Shown here one piece after another: positions 48,665 to 58,737 of a DNA stretch of 64,000 nucleotides. The stretch is from Candida dubliniensis CD36. Lineage: Eukaryota; Ascomycota; Pichiomycetes; Serinales; Debaryomycetaceae. The position numbers and the translations under genes are program-made. The notes under the pieces were generated by a model that was not told where the DNA came from, did not search any database, and saw only the letters and a program-made list of their open reading frames with translations. Location of the stretch: contig NC_012860.1 of assembly GCF_000026945.1 (NCBI RefSeq), positions 2,170,001 to 2,234,000 on the forward strand, written 5' to 3'. How positions within the stretch are numbered: position 1 is the stretch's first letter; every line of letters starts with the position of its first letter.

Positions 48665-49579
48665 CTAATTTTCATTTAAAAAATCTACTACTCTTTTAAA
48701 AATCAATTTAAACAATTCATCATTTTCGATAAATAACGAATGTCTACCTTTCTCAATCTTCTCCAAATGTTTATTGCCCAGCTCATTAGGAACCAATTTG
48801 AAAAATTGTTCACTGCCTTTAATATCATTAATATTATCATTAGTACCATGAAGGATTAACAAAGGTAAATCATCTTTAAATTTAGCAACATTTTCTGGTT
48901 TCAATAATGCATCACCTCTAACAAACATATCATTGAATTGTCTCACTGACCCAATCAATTTTTTATCATGTTCTATAATATAATTCTTCCATCTCTCGTT
49001 GGAAGTAATATAATCAAAGTTCAATTTGGAATCAATTTTGAAGTTTGGCAATAATCTACTAATAACTGGTTGTAAAGTTCTCAAAACAATGTTGGGTTGA
49101 GTGTTTGGATGTAATTGAATCAATGGACCACAAGCAACAATGGCTCTAATATCATTTAAATATTTCCCTCTAATACCATAATTTAAGATGATTGCACCAC
49201 CCATAGAATGACCAAGTAAGAAGAATTTCTCATTGCTATTACTAACCGGTCTAGCATCCAAATTACGTTTAATAAAGAAATCTAAATCATTAAAAACATG
49301 AAATTCATTAGTTAATCCAACTAAATTACCTGGAGAAGTTTCACCTGCACCTCTTTGATCGAAAAAGAAAACCTCGTAACCATTTTGAGATAAATTATCG
49401 AAAAATTCAGTATAAATATTTGATTCTTCAGCAAATCCATGAACAAAGATTATTTTACCTTTGTAAGAAACTGATGGTGGGACTTTCCAAGTGACAGTTT
49501 TAAAATTGGCACCATTATGTTCAACAAATTCGATTTCTGGCGTGCCTTTAGGTTTATATGGGATTTCAACAGTAGCCAT
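48665..49579 (-). CDS. YJU3: Monoacylglycerol lipase Yju3
   Basis: Serine hydrolase of the alpha/beta-hydrolase fold that cleaves monoacylglycerol to glycerol and fatty acid, on lipid droplets and membranes. 304 residues, similar to S. cerevisiae Yju3 (313). The nucleophile Ser125 is in GHSMG (123-127). The oxyanion HG is at 47-48 (IIFVHGFAEES). Asp248 (LHGTNDNIND) and His280 (KGRHSLF) complete the triad. FFDQRGAGETSP is the usual 'DhRG.G.S' segment. No signal peptide. C. albicans has more than one Yju3-like gene, so the symbol marks the family; I cannot exclude a paralogue. Divergent from SAC1. Confidence 0.88.
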   Translation of the reverse strand: MATVEIPYKPKGTPEIEFVEHNGANFKTVTWKVPPSVSYKGKIIFVHGFAEESNIYTEFFDNLSQNGYEVFFFDQRGAGETSPGNLVGLTNEFHVFNDLDFFIKRNLDARPVSNSNEKFFLLGHSMGGAIILNYGIRGKYLNDIRAIVACGPLIQLHPNTQPNIVLRTLQPVISRLLPNFKIDSKLNFDYITSNERWKNYIIEHDKKLIGSVRQFNDMFVRGDALLKPENVAKFKDDLPLLILHGTNDNINDIKGSEQFFKLVPNELGNKHLEKIEKGRHSLFIENDELFKLIFKRVVDFLNEN

Positions 49580-50715
49580 TCTTTTAAAAAAGGAGGAAAT
49601 GATTGAGATTAAGTTTAATTAAGGGAGAGGGTATAAATATATAAAAAAGAAAGAGGAATAAACAAGATATGAAGAAAAGTATGAGAGATCTTTGACTAGG
49701 AAATAAATATTTCCTTCTGTGTGCGTTTTTTTTTTTTTGCGGTCCTGCCACCACCTCCACCTTTCTAATGTTATAATATGTATTTACTTTACCCCTCCGC
49801 CACAGTAAACCAAACAACAATCTACAATTTAGAGAATATATCAATAACAAAGAAGAAGGTTAATTGGATCAATAAACTTGGTAGAATTATGGATATAATG
49901 GTATTAATGACGACGTAAATAAGATGTTACAATTTTTTGACTTTAATTCTACCGATTCTCTTGATATTCAATGAGTCAGGTTTTGCCATGAGTTTGGTTA
50001 TACGTTAATAACATTTGGTGTATAGCAATTAGAAGAAGGATACTTGTAATATCCGAGGATTATACATTACAGATATCCGTAAGATAGTTGTGTGCGACAC
50101 GTGCAAAAGATAAACCAAATAAACAACCACTTATGAAATCAAAATGTATAAAAAAGGCGGAGTAAGAAACTTAAGCCCGCCCAACAAACAAGTAATCAAG
50201 TAGCAGACGATAATAGTAGTATGTAGTACGTGTGTTGTTGTAAGTGAAGTACAAGAGGATCTATTAAACTTTATTAGGAGGGGGAGGACGAGGAGGAGGG
50301 AAGTTTGAGTATATATCACATGACAAGAATATAAGTTTGTTTCTTTTTTCATCTTGCCCTAATTAAGGAAATCACAGAGACCACCAATGGAAATAAGAAC
50401 ACATACTAAATCAAAATCAAAATGTTAATAAGTAGTCCTTCTTCTTCTTCTTCTTCTTCTTTAATTGGTTGATAATATTTAAGAGAATATAAATTATAAA
50501 CTCTTCAGAGAAACAAGATCAAATATTTAATCAAATTTTCCTTTTTTCTTTCAACCTTGGTACATACACACTCTCGTTTAAGATAACCATTTGAAAAATA
50601 ACAACAATAATCTACCCACCTTCCAAAAAAAAACACACACACAATATAAACATTATTTTCCACTATATTTGTTCAAATTCTTATACACAACAACTACTTA
50701 ATTGGATAACAAATA
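49580..50715. promoter_or_regulatory. Divergent YJU3 / SAC1 promoter region
   Basis: 1.14 kb. It contains CACGTG at 50098-50103, CATGTGATAT on the minus strand (50313-50322; one mismatch from the yeast inositol-response element), a purine block near 50275-50302, a (CTT)n run at about 50439-50460, and an A-rich 5' leader before SAC1. Both flanking genes act on lipids, but I do not claim a shared regulator. Confidence 0.5.
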
Positions 50716-52578
50716 ATGGTGTTAACACATTCCATAGCAACAGATGGAACTCATATTTTCCATAATAAAGTTTCTGGGAACTATCTTATTTTAACTCTGG
50801 GAGGTGGTGTTGAAGTTTCTAAAACAATACCATTTGTTTATCAAAACCTTGCTAATGCTAAACCCATTTCTTGTATTATTGGGGTAATTAGATTAAAATT
50901 CAATTCTTACGTCATAATTGCTGATAAACATTCTGTCACAGGATCGATTTTAGGTCATGATATTGGATTTATTGAATCGTTTCAAATTTTACCTATTGGA
51001 ATCAATGATTTGGCAAAAAAAAATTTAGAAGAATTGAGTTATTTGAAATTATTAACTACTCATTTGAATAATGCTACATTATATTATTCAATTGATAATA
51101 AATATGACGTTACTAATTCATTACAAAGACAATACAATAAAAGTAGTACTATTGGTGAGGTAGTACCTGTCGATGATAGATTTTGGTGGAATAAATATTT
51201 GACCCAAGATTTAGTAAATCAACAAGTTGGTAATGATTTTGTTCATCCAATAATTTATGGATATTTTAAATCCCATTCAACTATTTTCAATGGGAAATCA
51301 TTACAATTTGCTTTGTTGACCAGACGTTCAACTTTAAGAGCTGGAACAAGATATTTCCGTCGTGGGATTGATGTTGATGGTAATGTGGCCAATTTTAATG
51401 AAACTGAGCAAATTTTTATATCTGATGACAATCATCTTTTTTCGCTTTTACAAACTAGAGGTTCAGTTCCAGTTTATTGGGCAGAAATTAATAATTTAAA
51501 ATATAAACCAAATTTGGTCATTAGTTCTCAATCTTCATTAGATGCTACTGAAAAACATTTCCAACAACAAGTTTCATTATATGGAGATAATTATTTAGTT
51601 AATTTAGTCAATCAAAAAGGTTATGAAAAACCTGTGAAACAAGCTTATGAATCAGCAGTAAATAATTTATCAGAAAAATTGGGTCAACATGTGAATTATA
51701 TTTATTTTGATTTCCATCATGAATGTAAAGGGATGAAATATCATAAAATTAATTTATTATTGGATAAATTGATTTCTTTAGGATATACTCTGAATAATTA
51801 TTTTGAATATGATTTAAATACCAACAAAATCATTAGATTACAAGATAAAATCATTAGAACCAATTGTATGGATTGTTTAGATCGTACAAATGTTGTTCAA
51901 AGTACTATTGGACGTTGGGTATTACAAAATCAATTGACAGAAACTAATTATTTTTCATCATCAAATAATATCATTCCTTTTGAAAAATTGAATCCTCAAT
52001 TCAATTTATTTTTCCAAAATTTTTGGGCTGATAATGCTGATGCTGTATCTTGTGCTTATTCTGGAACTGGAGCTTTGAAAACTGATTTCACTCGATTAGG
52101 TAAACGTACTTATAAAGGAGGATTAAATGATTTAATCAATTCCATTACAAGATATTATAAAAATAATTTAACTGATGGTAGTAGACAAGATTCTTATGAT
52201 TTATTCTTGGGTAAATATAAACCATTCCAAGATTCAATTAGATCTCCATTTATTGATAGAAGATCTCCTTATAATCAATTATTACCTTATTTAATGGGTA
52301 CATCATTTTTGATTCTATTAGCAATAATTTATTTCCCAAAAGGTTCAATTTGGGATTGGAAAAATTTATTCATTATGGCTTTTTGTATTTTATTTAATTT
52401 TAAAAATTTAGCTTATATCAATAGTCATGGTTATCAATTTGTTGATTGGCCTAAATTGATTAATTTGGATTTCTTGAAGAAAAATGAAATTTATACTAAT
52501 GGTACTACTGGGAAAATTGTTGGTATTAAATATGAAGAAGCAGAAAATTTTACTGTTAATAATAAGAAAAAGAATTGA
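50716..52578 (+). CDS. SAC1: Sac1 phosphoinositide phosphatase
   Basis: ER/Golgi integral-membrane phosphatase that mainly removes PI4P and also feeds ER-plasma membrane lipid exchange. 620 residues, as in S. cerevisiae (623). The SAC domain holds FDFHHECKGM (about 331-340) and the catalytic CX5R loop, Cys384-MDCLD-Arg390, in RTNCMDCLDRTNVVQ. Two hydrophobic helices near 530-550 and 555-572 anchor the C-terminus. The cytosolic N-terminal Sac1 homology region is intact. Codon use is very AT-rich even for this window (mostly TTA, AAT, ATT). Confidence 0.97.
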   Translation: MVLTHSIATDGTHIFHNKVSGNYLILTLGGGVEVSKTIPFVYQNLANAKPISCIIGVIRLKFNSYVIIADKHSVTGSILGHDIGFIESFQILPIGINDLAKKNLEELSYLKLLTTHLNNATLYYSIDNKYDVTNSLQRQYNKSSTIGEVVPVDDRFWWNKYLTQDLVNQQVGNDFVHPIIYGYFKSHSTIFNGKSLQFALLTRRSTLRAGTRYFRRGIDVDGNVANFNETEQIFISDDNHLFSLLQTRGSVPVYWAEINNLKYKPNLVISSQSSLDATEKHFQQQVSLYGDNYLVNLVNQKGYEKPVKQAYESAVNNLSEKLGQHVNYIYFDFHHECKGMKYHKINLLLDKLISLGYTLNNYFEYDLNTNKIIRLQDKIIRTNCMDCLDRTNVVQSTIGRWVLQNQLTETNYFSSSNNIIPFEKLNPQFNLFFQNFWADNADAVSCAYSGTGALKTDFTRLGKRTYKGGLNDLINSITRYYKNNLTDGSRQDSYDLFLGKYKPFQDSIRSPFIDRRSPYNQLLPYLMGTSFLILLAIIYFPKGSIWDWKNLFIMAFCILFNFKNLAYINSHGYQFVDWPKLINLDFLKKNEIYTNGTTGKIVGIKYEEAENFTVNNKKKN

Positions 52579-53052
52579 TTAATTATAGGGATTAGTTTCT
52601 TTTATTATTATTATTTAGATTGTCGTCGTCGTTGTGGTTGTGGTTGCCGTTGTTGTTTATTTTATATAATAGATGATTTATACATTCTTTCTGCTTTACA
52701 AAACTTTGCTCACTGTAAATGTTCTCTCCTTTTTCTTTCATATTCAATATCAATAAATCAATAAATAGTGTATATTATTGATCACTGAATCAGAATCTAT
52801 ACTAATACAAGAATAACAATATGTGTTTATATAGAAACTAATCTTTATGCCTATGAATTAATTAATTAATAAATAAATAAATAAATAAATAAATAAAATT
52901 TATATCCTTCCTAACTGAAAAAAAAAAAAAAAAGTAAAAAAACCTTTTCCCAAAATAAACCTTTCCCTTCTTTTATACCTCCACATTATTATACACATGA
53001 AATAATACAATGTTATCGAACCCGACTCATACGACAATTTGTTTAACATATA
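52579..53052. terminator. Convergent SAC1 / CPP1 3' region
   Basis: 474 bp between two convergent stops: a (GTC/GTT)n-like stretch near 52620-52660, (AAAT)n at 52871-52897, and an A-tract at 52919-52934. It must supply both polyadenylation signals. Confidence 0.6.
52871..52897. repeat. (AAAT)n microsatellite
   Basis: About seven tandem AAAT units between SAC1 and CPP1, likely length-variable. Confidence 0.9.
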
Positions 53053-54825
53053 TTATAAATTAATGGTGGGTGGACTATTCATTAATAATTGTTGAGTGCT
53101 TATTTCATTGTTATTTAATTTATCCCCAAATTCCATCAATTCAAAAATTAAACTCATATTAGGACATATTCGATCACAGGCATCAATATATTTTTGATCA
53201 CCATTCTTTAATAATTCATAAGCTTCATTAACTCCCAATTGGAATTTCTTCATATAATATGCCACAACTACACAGGCAGATCGTGACACTCCACATTGAC
53301 AATGAATCAATATTTTCCGTCCAGTAGTGAAAAATTGATCAATCTTATTGGTTATTTGAAATAAATCTTTTGATATATTTGAATTATGTGACCAGGGAAT
53401 ATACACATATTCTCGTTGATCAGGAACTTGGTTAATATACACTCGAGACAAGTTCTCACATTCTTTCGCCACATTGATTACCAAATCAAACTTATTGATA
53501 TCTATTTTCCCTTGAACTGGATCTGAATACAAATAAATCAAATTGTTCAACACATTTTTCGGTCCATTTGGATATGCATTTATTGATGTCAGTTCTTGTA
53601 ATTCTTCAGGGGCATGAAATCTCTTGGAATTGTATCTCACATTTTGTGGTGTTGATAAGATGGTATTGGTGATAGTGGTAGTTGCAGTGCCATTATTGTT
53701 GTTAAAATTTATCGTTTCTTCATTATTTATCAGGAATGAAGATTCCAAAGGTGTTTGCAATGCTATATTATTGAATTTTTGATTGAGTGATGATTGTATA
53801 GGAGACATGGATATTGATAAGCCTCTATCTACACCTAGTGGACTGTGTAATCTAGGAGGAGTGGAAAGTGGAGATGATTTCGATTGTAAAGCGAATGGTG
53901 GAGCCATTGGCGGTATAATTCTGTTCTGTTTAACCTGTTTCATGGACACTGATTCAATTTCACCAACAGAATCACTAGCAGAATAGTTCAAACAAGGATT
54001 GCTTATTGGTGGAAACTTATATAGTGATTCGGATCCTACACTACTGGGTGGACCCTGAATATGTGATATTGGAGGAGGTATGGTTGGTGTTTCAGTTATC
54101 GATGGTGTATGCAATAAGGAAACATTTATGTAATCATTGGCATTGTTACTGTCGATGCGATTAACAGGGGTACTTCGCTTGCTTGGTGAATCATTGGTAG
54201 AATTATTTCTTGGTTGACTTGAGCCTGTCGGTTTTGGTAAAGGACTAGTGTATCCGTTTGTTGAGTCATGCAAGTTTAAGGATAGGTTTTTCATGTTTCG
54301 GTTCAAGTTTAAAGAATTGGGTTTTCGAGAATGCTTCGGCGAATAATTTATTAACCCGGGGGATACTGGCGCTGATGTGGAGTTGGAGCTTGTTGATGAA
54401 ATTGATGATATCGATGAAGTATACTCATGCAAACCTGGTGGTCGTTGTAAGGTATAAGATGAGGTCGGCAACATTGTTGGGGTTTCATTCTGTTGTATAC
54501 TGTACGAATTTTCCTCCTTTCGATTAATTTCGTTGACGCTGTTTTCTTCTGTGATAGTGTACACCTGCTGATCATCAGCATTGGTACCTGTATCTGTCAT
54601 TGAAGTCGTTGATGTTGTAGCAGTGGTTACACTTGTGGGTGCAGCATCTGAAGATGATGACACCATACTTGAACCACTGGAATTAAAATACAATAAATTG
54701 TTCACACTGTTCGACTGATTATTCTTCGCTGAATTGTTACTAGTTATTGAGTTTAAACTTTCAAAACTAAATGTGGGATGGTGATTTGTAACAGTAGTTG
54801 AATAACTCGATAGTGGTGTAGTCAT
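53053..54825 (-). CDS. CPP1: MAP-kinase phosphatase Cpp1 (Msg5-type)
   Basis: Dual-specificity phosphatase that inactivates the mating/filamentation MAP kinase in C. albicans; loss of CPP1 derepresses hyphal growth. From the ATG at 54825 (a TTG three codons upstream is not the start) it has 590 residues. The N-terminal two thirds are low-complexity, Ser/Asn/Pro/Thr-rich. The catalytic domain starts near 430, and the active loop is HCQCGVSRS with Cys509 and Arg515 intact, followed by AYELLKNG and the C-terminal helices. S. cerevisiae Msg5 has the same layout. Its upstream region is 3.9 kb, the longest gap in the window. Confidence 0.94.
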   Translation of the reverse strand: MTTPLSSYSTTVTNHHPTFSFESLNSITSNNSAKNNQSNSVNNLLYFNSSGSSMVSSSSDAAPTSVTTATTSTTSMTDTGTNADDQQVYTITEENSVNEINRKEENSYSIQQNETPTMLPTSSYTLQRPPGLHEYTSSISSISSTSSNSTSAPVSPGLINYSPKHSRKPNSLNLNRNMKNLSLNLHDSTNGYTSPLPKPTGSSQPRNNSTNDSPSKRSTPVNRIDSNNANDYINVSLLHTPSITETPTIPPPISHIQGPPSSVGSESLYKFPPISNPCLNYSASDSVGEIESVSMKQVKQNRIIPPMAPPFALQSKSSPLSTPPRLHSPLGVDRGLSISMSPIQSSLNQKFNNIALQTPLESSFLINNEETINFNNNNGTATTTITNTILSTPQNVRYNSKRFHAPEELQELTSINAYPNGPKNVLNNLIYLYSDPVQGKIDINKFDLVINVAKECENLSRVYINQVPDQREYVYIPWSHNSNISKDLFQITNKIDQFFTTGRKILIHCQCGVSRSACVVVAYYMKKFQLGVNEAYELLKNGDQKYIDACDRICPNMSLIFELMEFGDKLNNNEISTQQLLMNSPPTINL

Positions 54826-57800
54826 ATAAGGCAATCAAACGATACTCTTGACAGAAAAAAATAAAACTGAAACAAGTTACAACAAGACAGTTTTTCTTTG
54901 GAAAAAAAAAAAAGGGGGGGGTAACAAATTAAATTGGTTGGGAATGAATTGTCCTAGTATAGATATTTGGTAACAAAAAGCTAGGACGACGACGACTAAG
55001 GAAAGTAATTTGATTATAAAATATAAACCAGTCTTTCCAAAAAATATTATAAAAAAAAAAAAAAAATTCAAAATCTCGAAAACTTCGCAGGGGTAAAAAT
55101 TAATTTTTTTTTTTCTGTTTTTTTCCCTTCACTCCTATTGTTGAGATTGTAAAAATTTAATTGTGTAACAATCACAGACGTGTTCGGACGTGTTGTGAGT
55201 TGATGAGATGTTAAAGTAATCAACAGGTAAAGACTCGTTAAACAAATTTAAATGAGTAAAGCCTTAAAAAATCAATCGCCCAAAAAAATGAAAAATAACA
55301 ATTTACTTGGAGGAGGTGCAAAGATATATAAATAAATGAAGGGGCAAAATGAATGAAACTCCTGACCTCTCTTTTCTTTTCTTTTATTGTAATTTATTTT
55401 TGGGATATTATTTTGGAGGTTTCCTTTTAATTGTCTGATTTTCGTGAAGATCAAATGACTAATAAAGGTTGTGGTTTATCTTTAGGATGATAGAAGTGGT
55501 GGTATTCTATAGATTGATAGTATTGAGGATGCCACAAATAAAGTAAAGTTGTAGGATTTCTTGGTAGGAATTTTAATCCTTATAAAAAAAAACGATAATC
55601 AATTTTTTTTTTTTCTCTTTAAAAAAAAAGTAAATAAAAATATGAAAATATAAAATTTTATGAAAAATTTGATTTAGACAATCTGACCTAAGTTTATATT
55701 TATAATTTTGCTTGCTTTCATACGTTGTTGGTTTTTTTTTTTTTTGGATATATTTTGCATGTGTATATATATATATTACATTATCTGTAGGTGTTGTATA
55801 GTGTTGTATAGTGTTGTGTCAGTTTTGTATTTTCTTTCAATTTCGTTTTGGTGTTGTAAAAAAAAAAGAAAGAAAAAAATAAATTATTGTTGATGGGTGA
55901 TTTAGTGACAAAATTATCTTTTAAAACAAATTTTATCACTTTGTGCACACACATACATATATATATACACAATTTTGAGGATACACTTGACTTACTGTGA
56001 AACCAAAACTATGAGTGACAATTAGATTCTGCTTGATGTAAGAAATCCTAAATCCCCAATTCAAGTGGCAAATAAAACAATCATTGAATCCGTGGAGATT
56101 TCAATAAGAATCTATGATGTAAAAATTTGAATATCCTCTTGTGCGTCTTTTCTTCTCGTCGTTTGAAGTTGAGGTTTTGTTCGGTCGGCGGTTGGTAAAG
56201 TGGAAAGAAAGAAAGAAATAAAAATCAACCAAAAATGCTCTGATTTTGTGTGCCTTTTATTTAATTTGTGTAAGCTGTAGAAATCCTTTTCCTAGGTCAA
56301 CAACAAGTTGGTTTTTGTTTAGAGCCGTGTCATGTGGTGTTTCCTCCCCCCCCCCAACCTGTTCTAACTGTACCAGAAATGATTATTCTTCAAATAATGT
56401 TAGAATCCAATAACTGGTTGTAAAAATAAAAAAAGAGAAATAGATTTTTTGACAACCCAAAAAAAAAAAGAGAGAGAAAACAGGGCGACTGGAAACGACT
56501 TGAGGCAGAACAATATGTGAATCTTTCTATCTCCAATTGAGAGTGTTTACATTATTTCCACTTTCAATCCTGTGTGTATATACGAATATTATTATTAGTA
56601 CTACAGAGTTGGGCACATCATTTCTTGGTTGGTGGTTCTCTTGATTTGCTAGTAATTGTTGTTGTTGTTTCGAATGATGATTGATTGACAAGGGCCGTGT
56701 GTTTTCTTAGCAACTTGGGGGTGTTTGTGTAATCTTGTTTATTATGAGTTTGGTTTCAGAAATTGTTTTGTGGCTTCTTCTTCTTCTTTTAGTTTTTAGT
56801 TTTCAGGGGAGGGGAAGAAAAAAGACAACGAGACAATACCAGAACCCCTTACAAACTCTTGACATATAGATTACACCAAATCGAAAGTGAATTAATGATC
56901 ACCAATGACTGGTTCATCCAATTACAAATCAATAACCCAGGTAAGAGGTCAACCATGTTTTTCAAAATCTTCAAGTAAATAAGACTGTGTAGAGAGAAAG
57001 ATAGTAACAGTTTATAATTTGATTGTCCCAGCCTTTATGCATATGCACCTTTTTTTTACGTGTTGATCGAAATTCTAATTTAAAACAAGGCGATACACTA
57101 CAGCACGTTGAAACTAATAAACCCAAAATAACAATAAGAAAGTGGGTATCCACATAATAAGCAAAATTGAACTAGTAAATCAACCTTTAGTTGTAATTAG
57201 TTTAGAAATGAGATAAATTAAAAATCTGTTGTTGTTGTTGAACCCTTTGTATGGTATCATTTTTTTCAAAAAAAAATTTAGTACTCTTGTTCTTTTGTTT
57301 CTATGTTCGTTGTAGAGGTTAAATGTGATAACGGTAGTGGCTGTGGTGGTTGTGGTGGTAACGATAATCAATACAGTGAATTATGAAACACGTACAAAAT
57401 AGAAAAAGGAGGAACCAAATATGAAACAAAATTTCAGTCTCACACATTGCGTTTAATTATGTGTGTCGGCCTGTTGACTATCACAATCCACACACTGGCA
57501 AAACTTGTTTTCTTCAAAATCTTTAGTGGTTTCAATGGGAATATGATCAGGTTTATCTAATAAAATCAATCATGTTTTGCCTCCCCCAAACTAGTTCATT
57601 GAATCTGAAACAGCAAAACAATAGCAATTGTATATGTTTGGAGGCTTTTTATCTTGAGTCTATTGCTTTATTTAGCTTTTAGGTATTATTTTCTATTATT
57701 CCGATTCTTCAGTTAGTTGTTGTTGCTGTTGTTGTCGTCTTGCATTAGATATTTTATAAGAGAATAATATTTGGCGGGTTTTTTTTTGACCAACCTAAAG

Positions 57801-58737
57801 ACACATACTTTTTTTTGTTTTGCCATAATTGGATTGAATACCACCTGATGTTCACCAAGCACTTTCGTTTTCACATTGTGGACTGTAAAGCTACATTGTG
57901 TTTCATTCCAAGTTTTGTGCTTTTTTCCATAATTCAGGAACTCAGATTAATTATCAATGGTTCCATAATAATAATGATAATCGCATTTCTCGTTATGTGC
58001 AACTTACAAATTCTAGGCTGAATTTATCTGATCAACTTTTATATAGATATTTATCTAGTTGATAATGAGGCATGATAGTAGTCTATTGTTAATCAATAAT
58101 CAATATACTTTTAAAACAATTTCCTGTCTTTATTATAGTCATTTATTCCAACAATGAAACGGCAAAATACATAATCAAAGTCATTTTTTAGTAACTTTAG
58201 TTTAACATCTTCTGTAACAACAAAAATAAGGGTTGAATAATAGAACTTTGCAACAGTCTCTACCTTTTTCCGGTTTTCATTGTGTTAACAAGTTCTACTG
58301 GTTGTCGATGAGATCAGTTTTGAATATCATAAAGCAAACGTGAACAGTAGTTTTTTTTTTTTTTGGAAGCAATTCATATAATTTTTTACACACAAATTTT
58401 GTTGAATTTTGCAACCAAAAAAAAACACATTTGTTTTAGCCATAGAAATTACCACATACATATATATACACATTTATTTGTCAAACCTCAACTTGATTAT
58501 TGATTTCCAAGCATTTCATTATTCAAACAATTTAAAGAGATTCAACCCAATAGTATTGACAAGAAACTATCCAAAAAAAAAAAAAACGTAATTTATATTA
58601 TTTCTAACTGTAAATTATAACATAATAACTAACAACATTCTCAACATATACATAAATGAATCATAATAATACATGGTCTTGAGATTTTTCAAAACCAATT
58701 CTTTTTTGTTTCTTGCTAAAGGAATTATCAAACTCTT
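54826..58737. promoter_or_regulatory. 3.9-kb non-coding region upstream of CPP1
   Basis: Lies between two minus-strand genes, so it is mainly CPP1 upstream DNA plus the SWE1 3' end. I found no frame with coding character: the longest (55708-55893, 57180-57371, 57815-58021, about 60 codons) are low-complexity. Notable content: G8 at 54914-54921 and C10 at 56346-56355 in otherwise AT-rich DNA, TATGCATA at 57036-57043, and many T- and A-tracts. A long regulatory region or a long 5' leader with upstream frames is the simplest reading; an unannotated non-coding RNA cannot be excluded. Confidence 0.55.
57036..57043. promoter_or_regulatory. TATGCATA palindrome, candidate Efg1 site
   Basis: Exact match to the palindrome reported, from memory, for C. 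albicans Efg1 binding in vivo; it continues as TATGCATATGCA. About 2.2 kb upstream of the CPP1 ATG, in the middle of the long gap. Confidence 0.4.
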
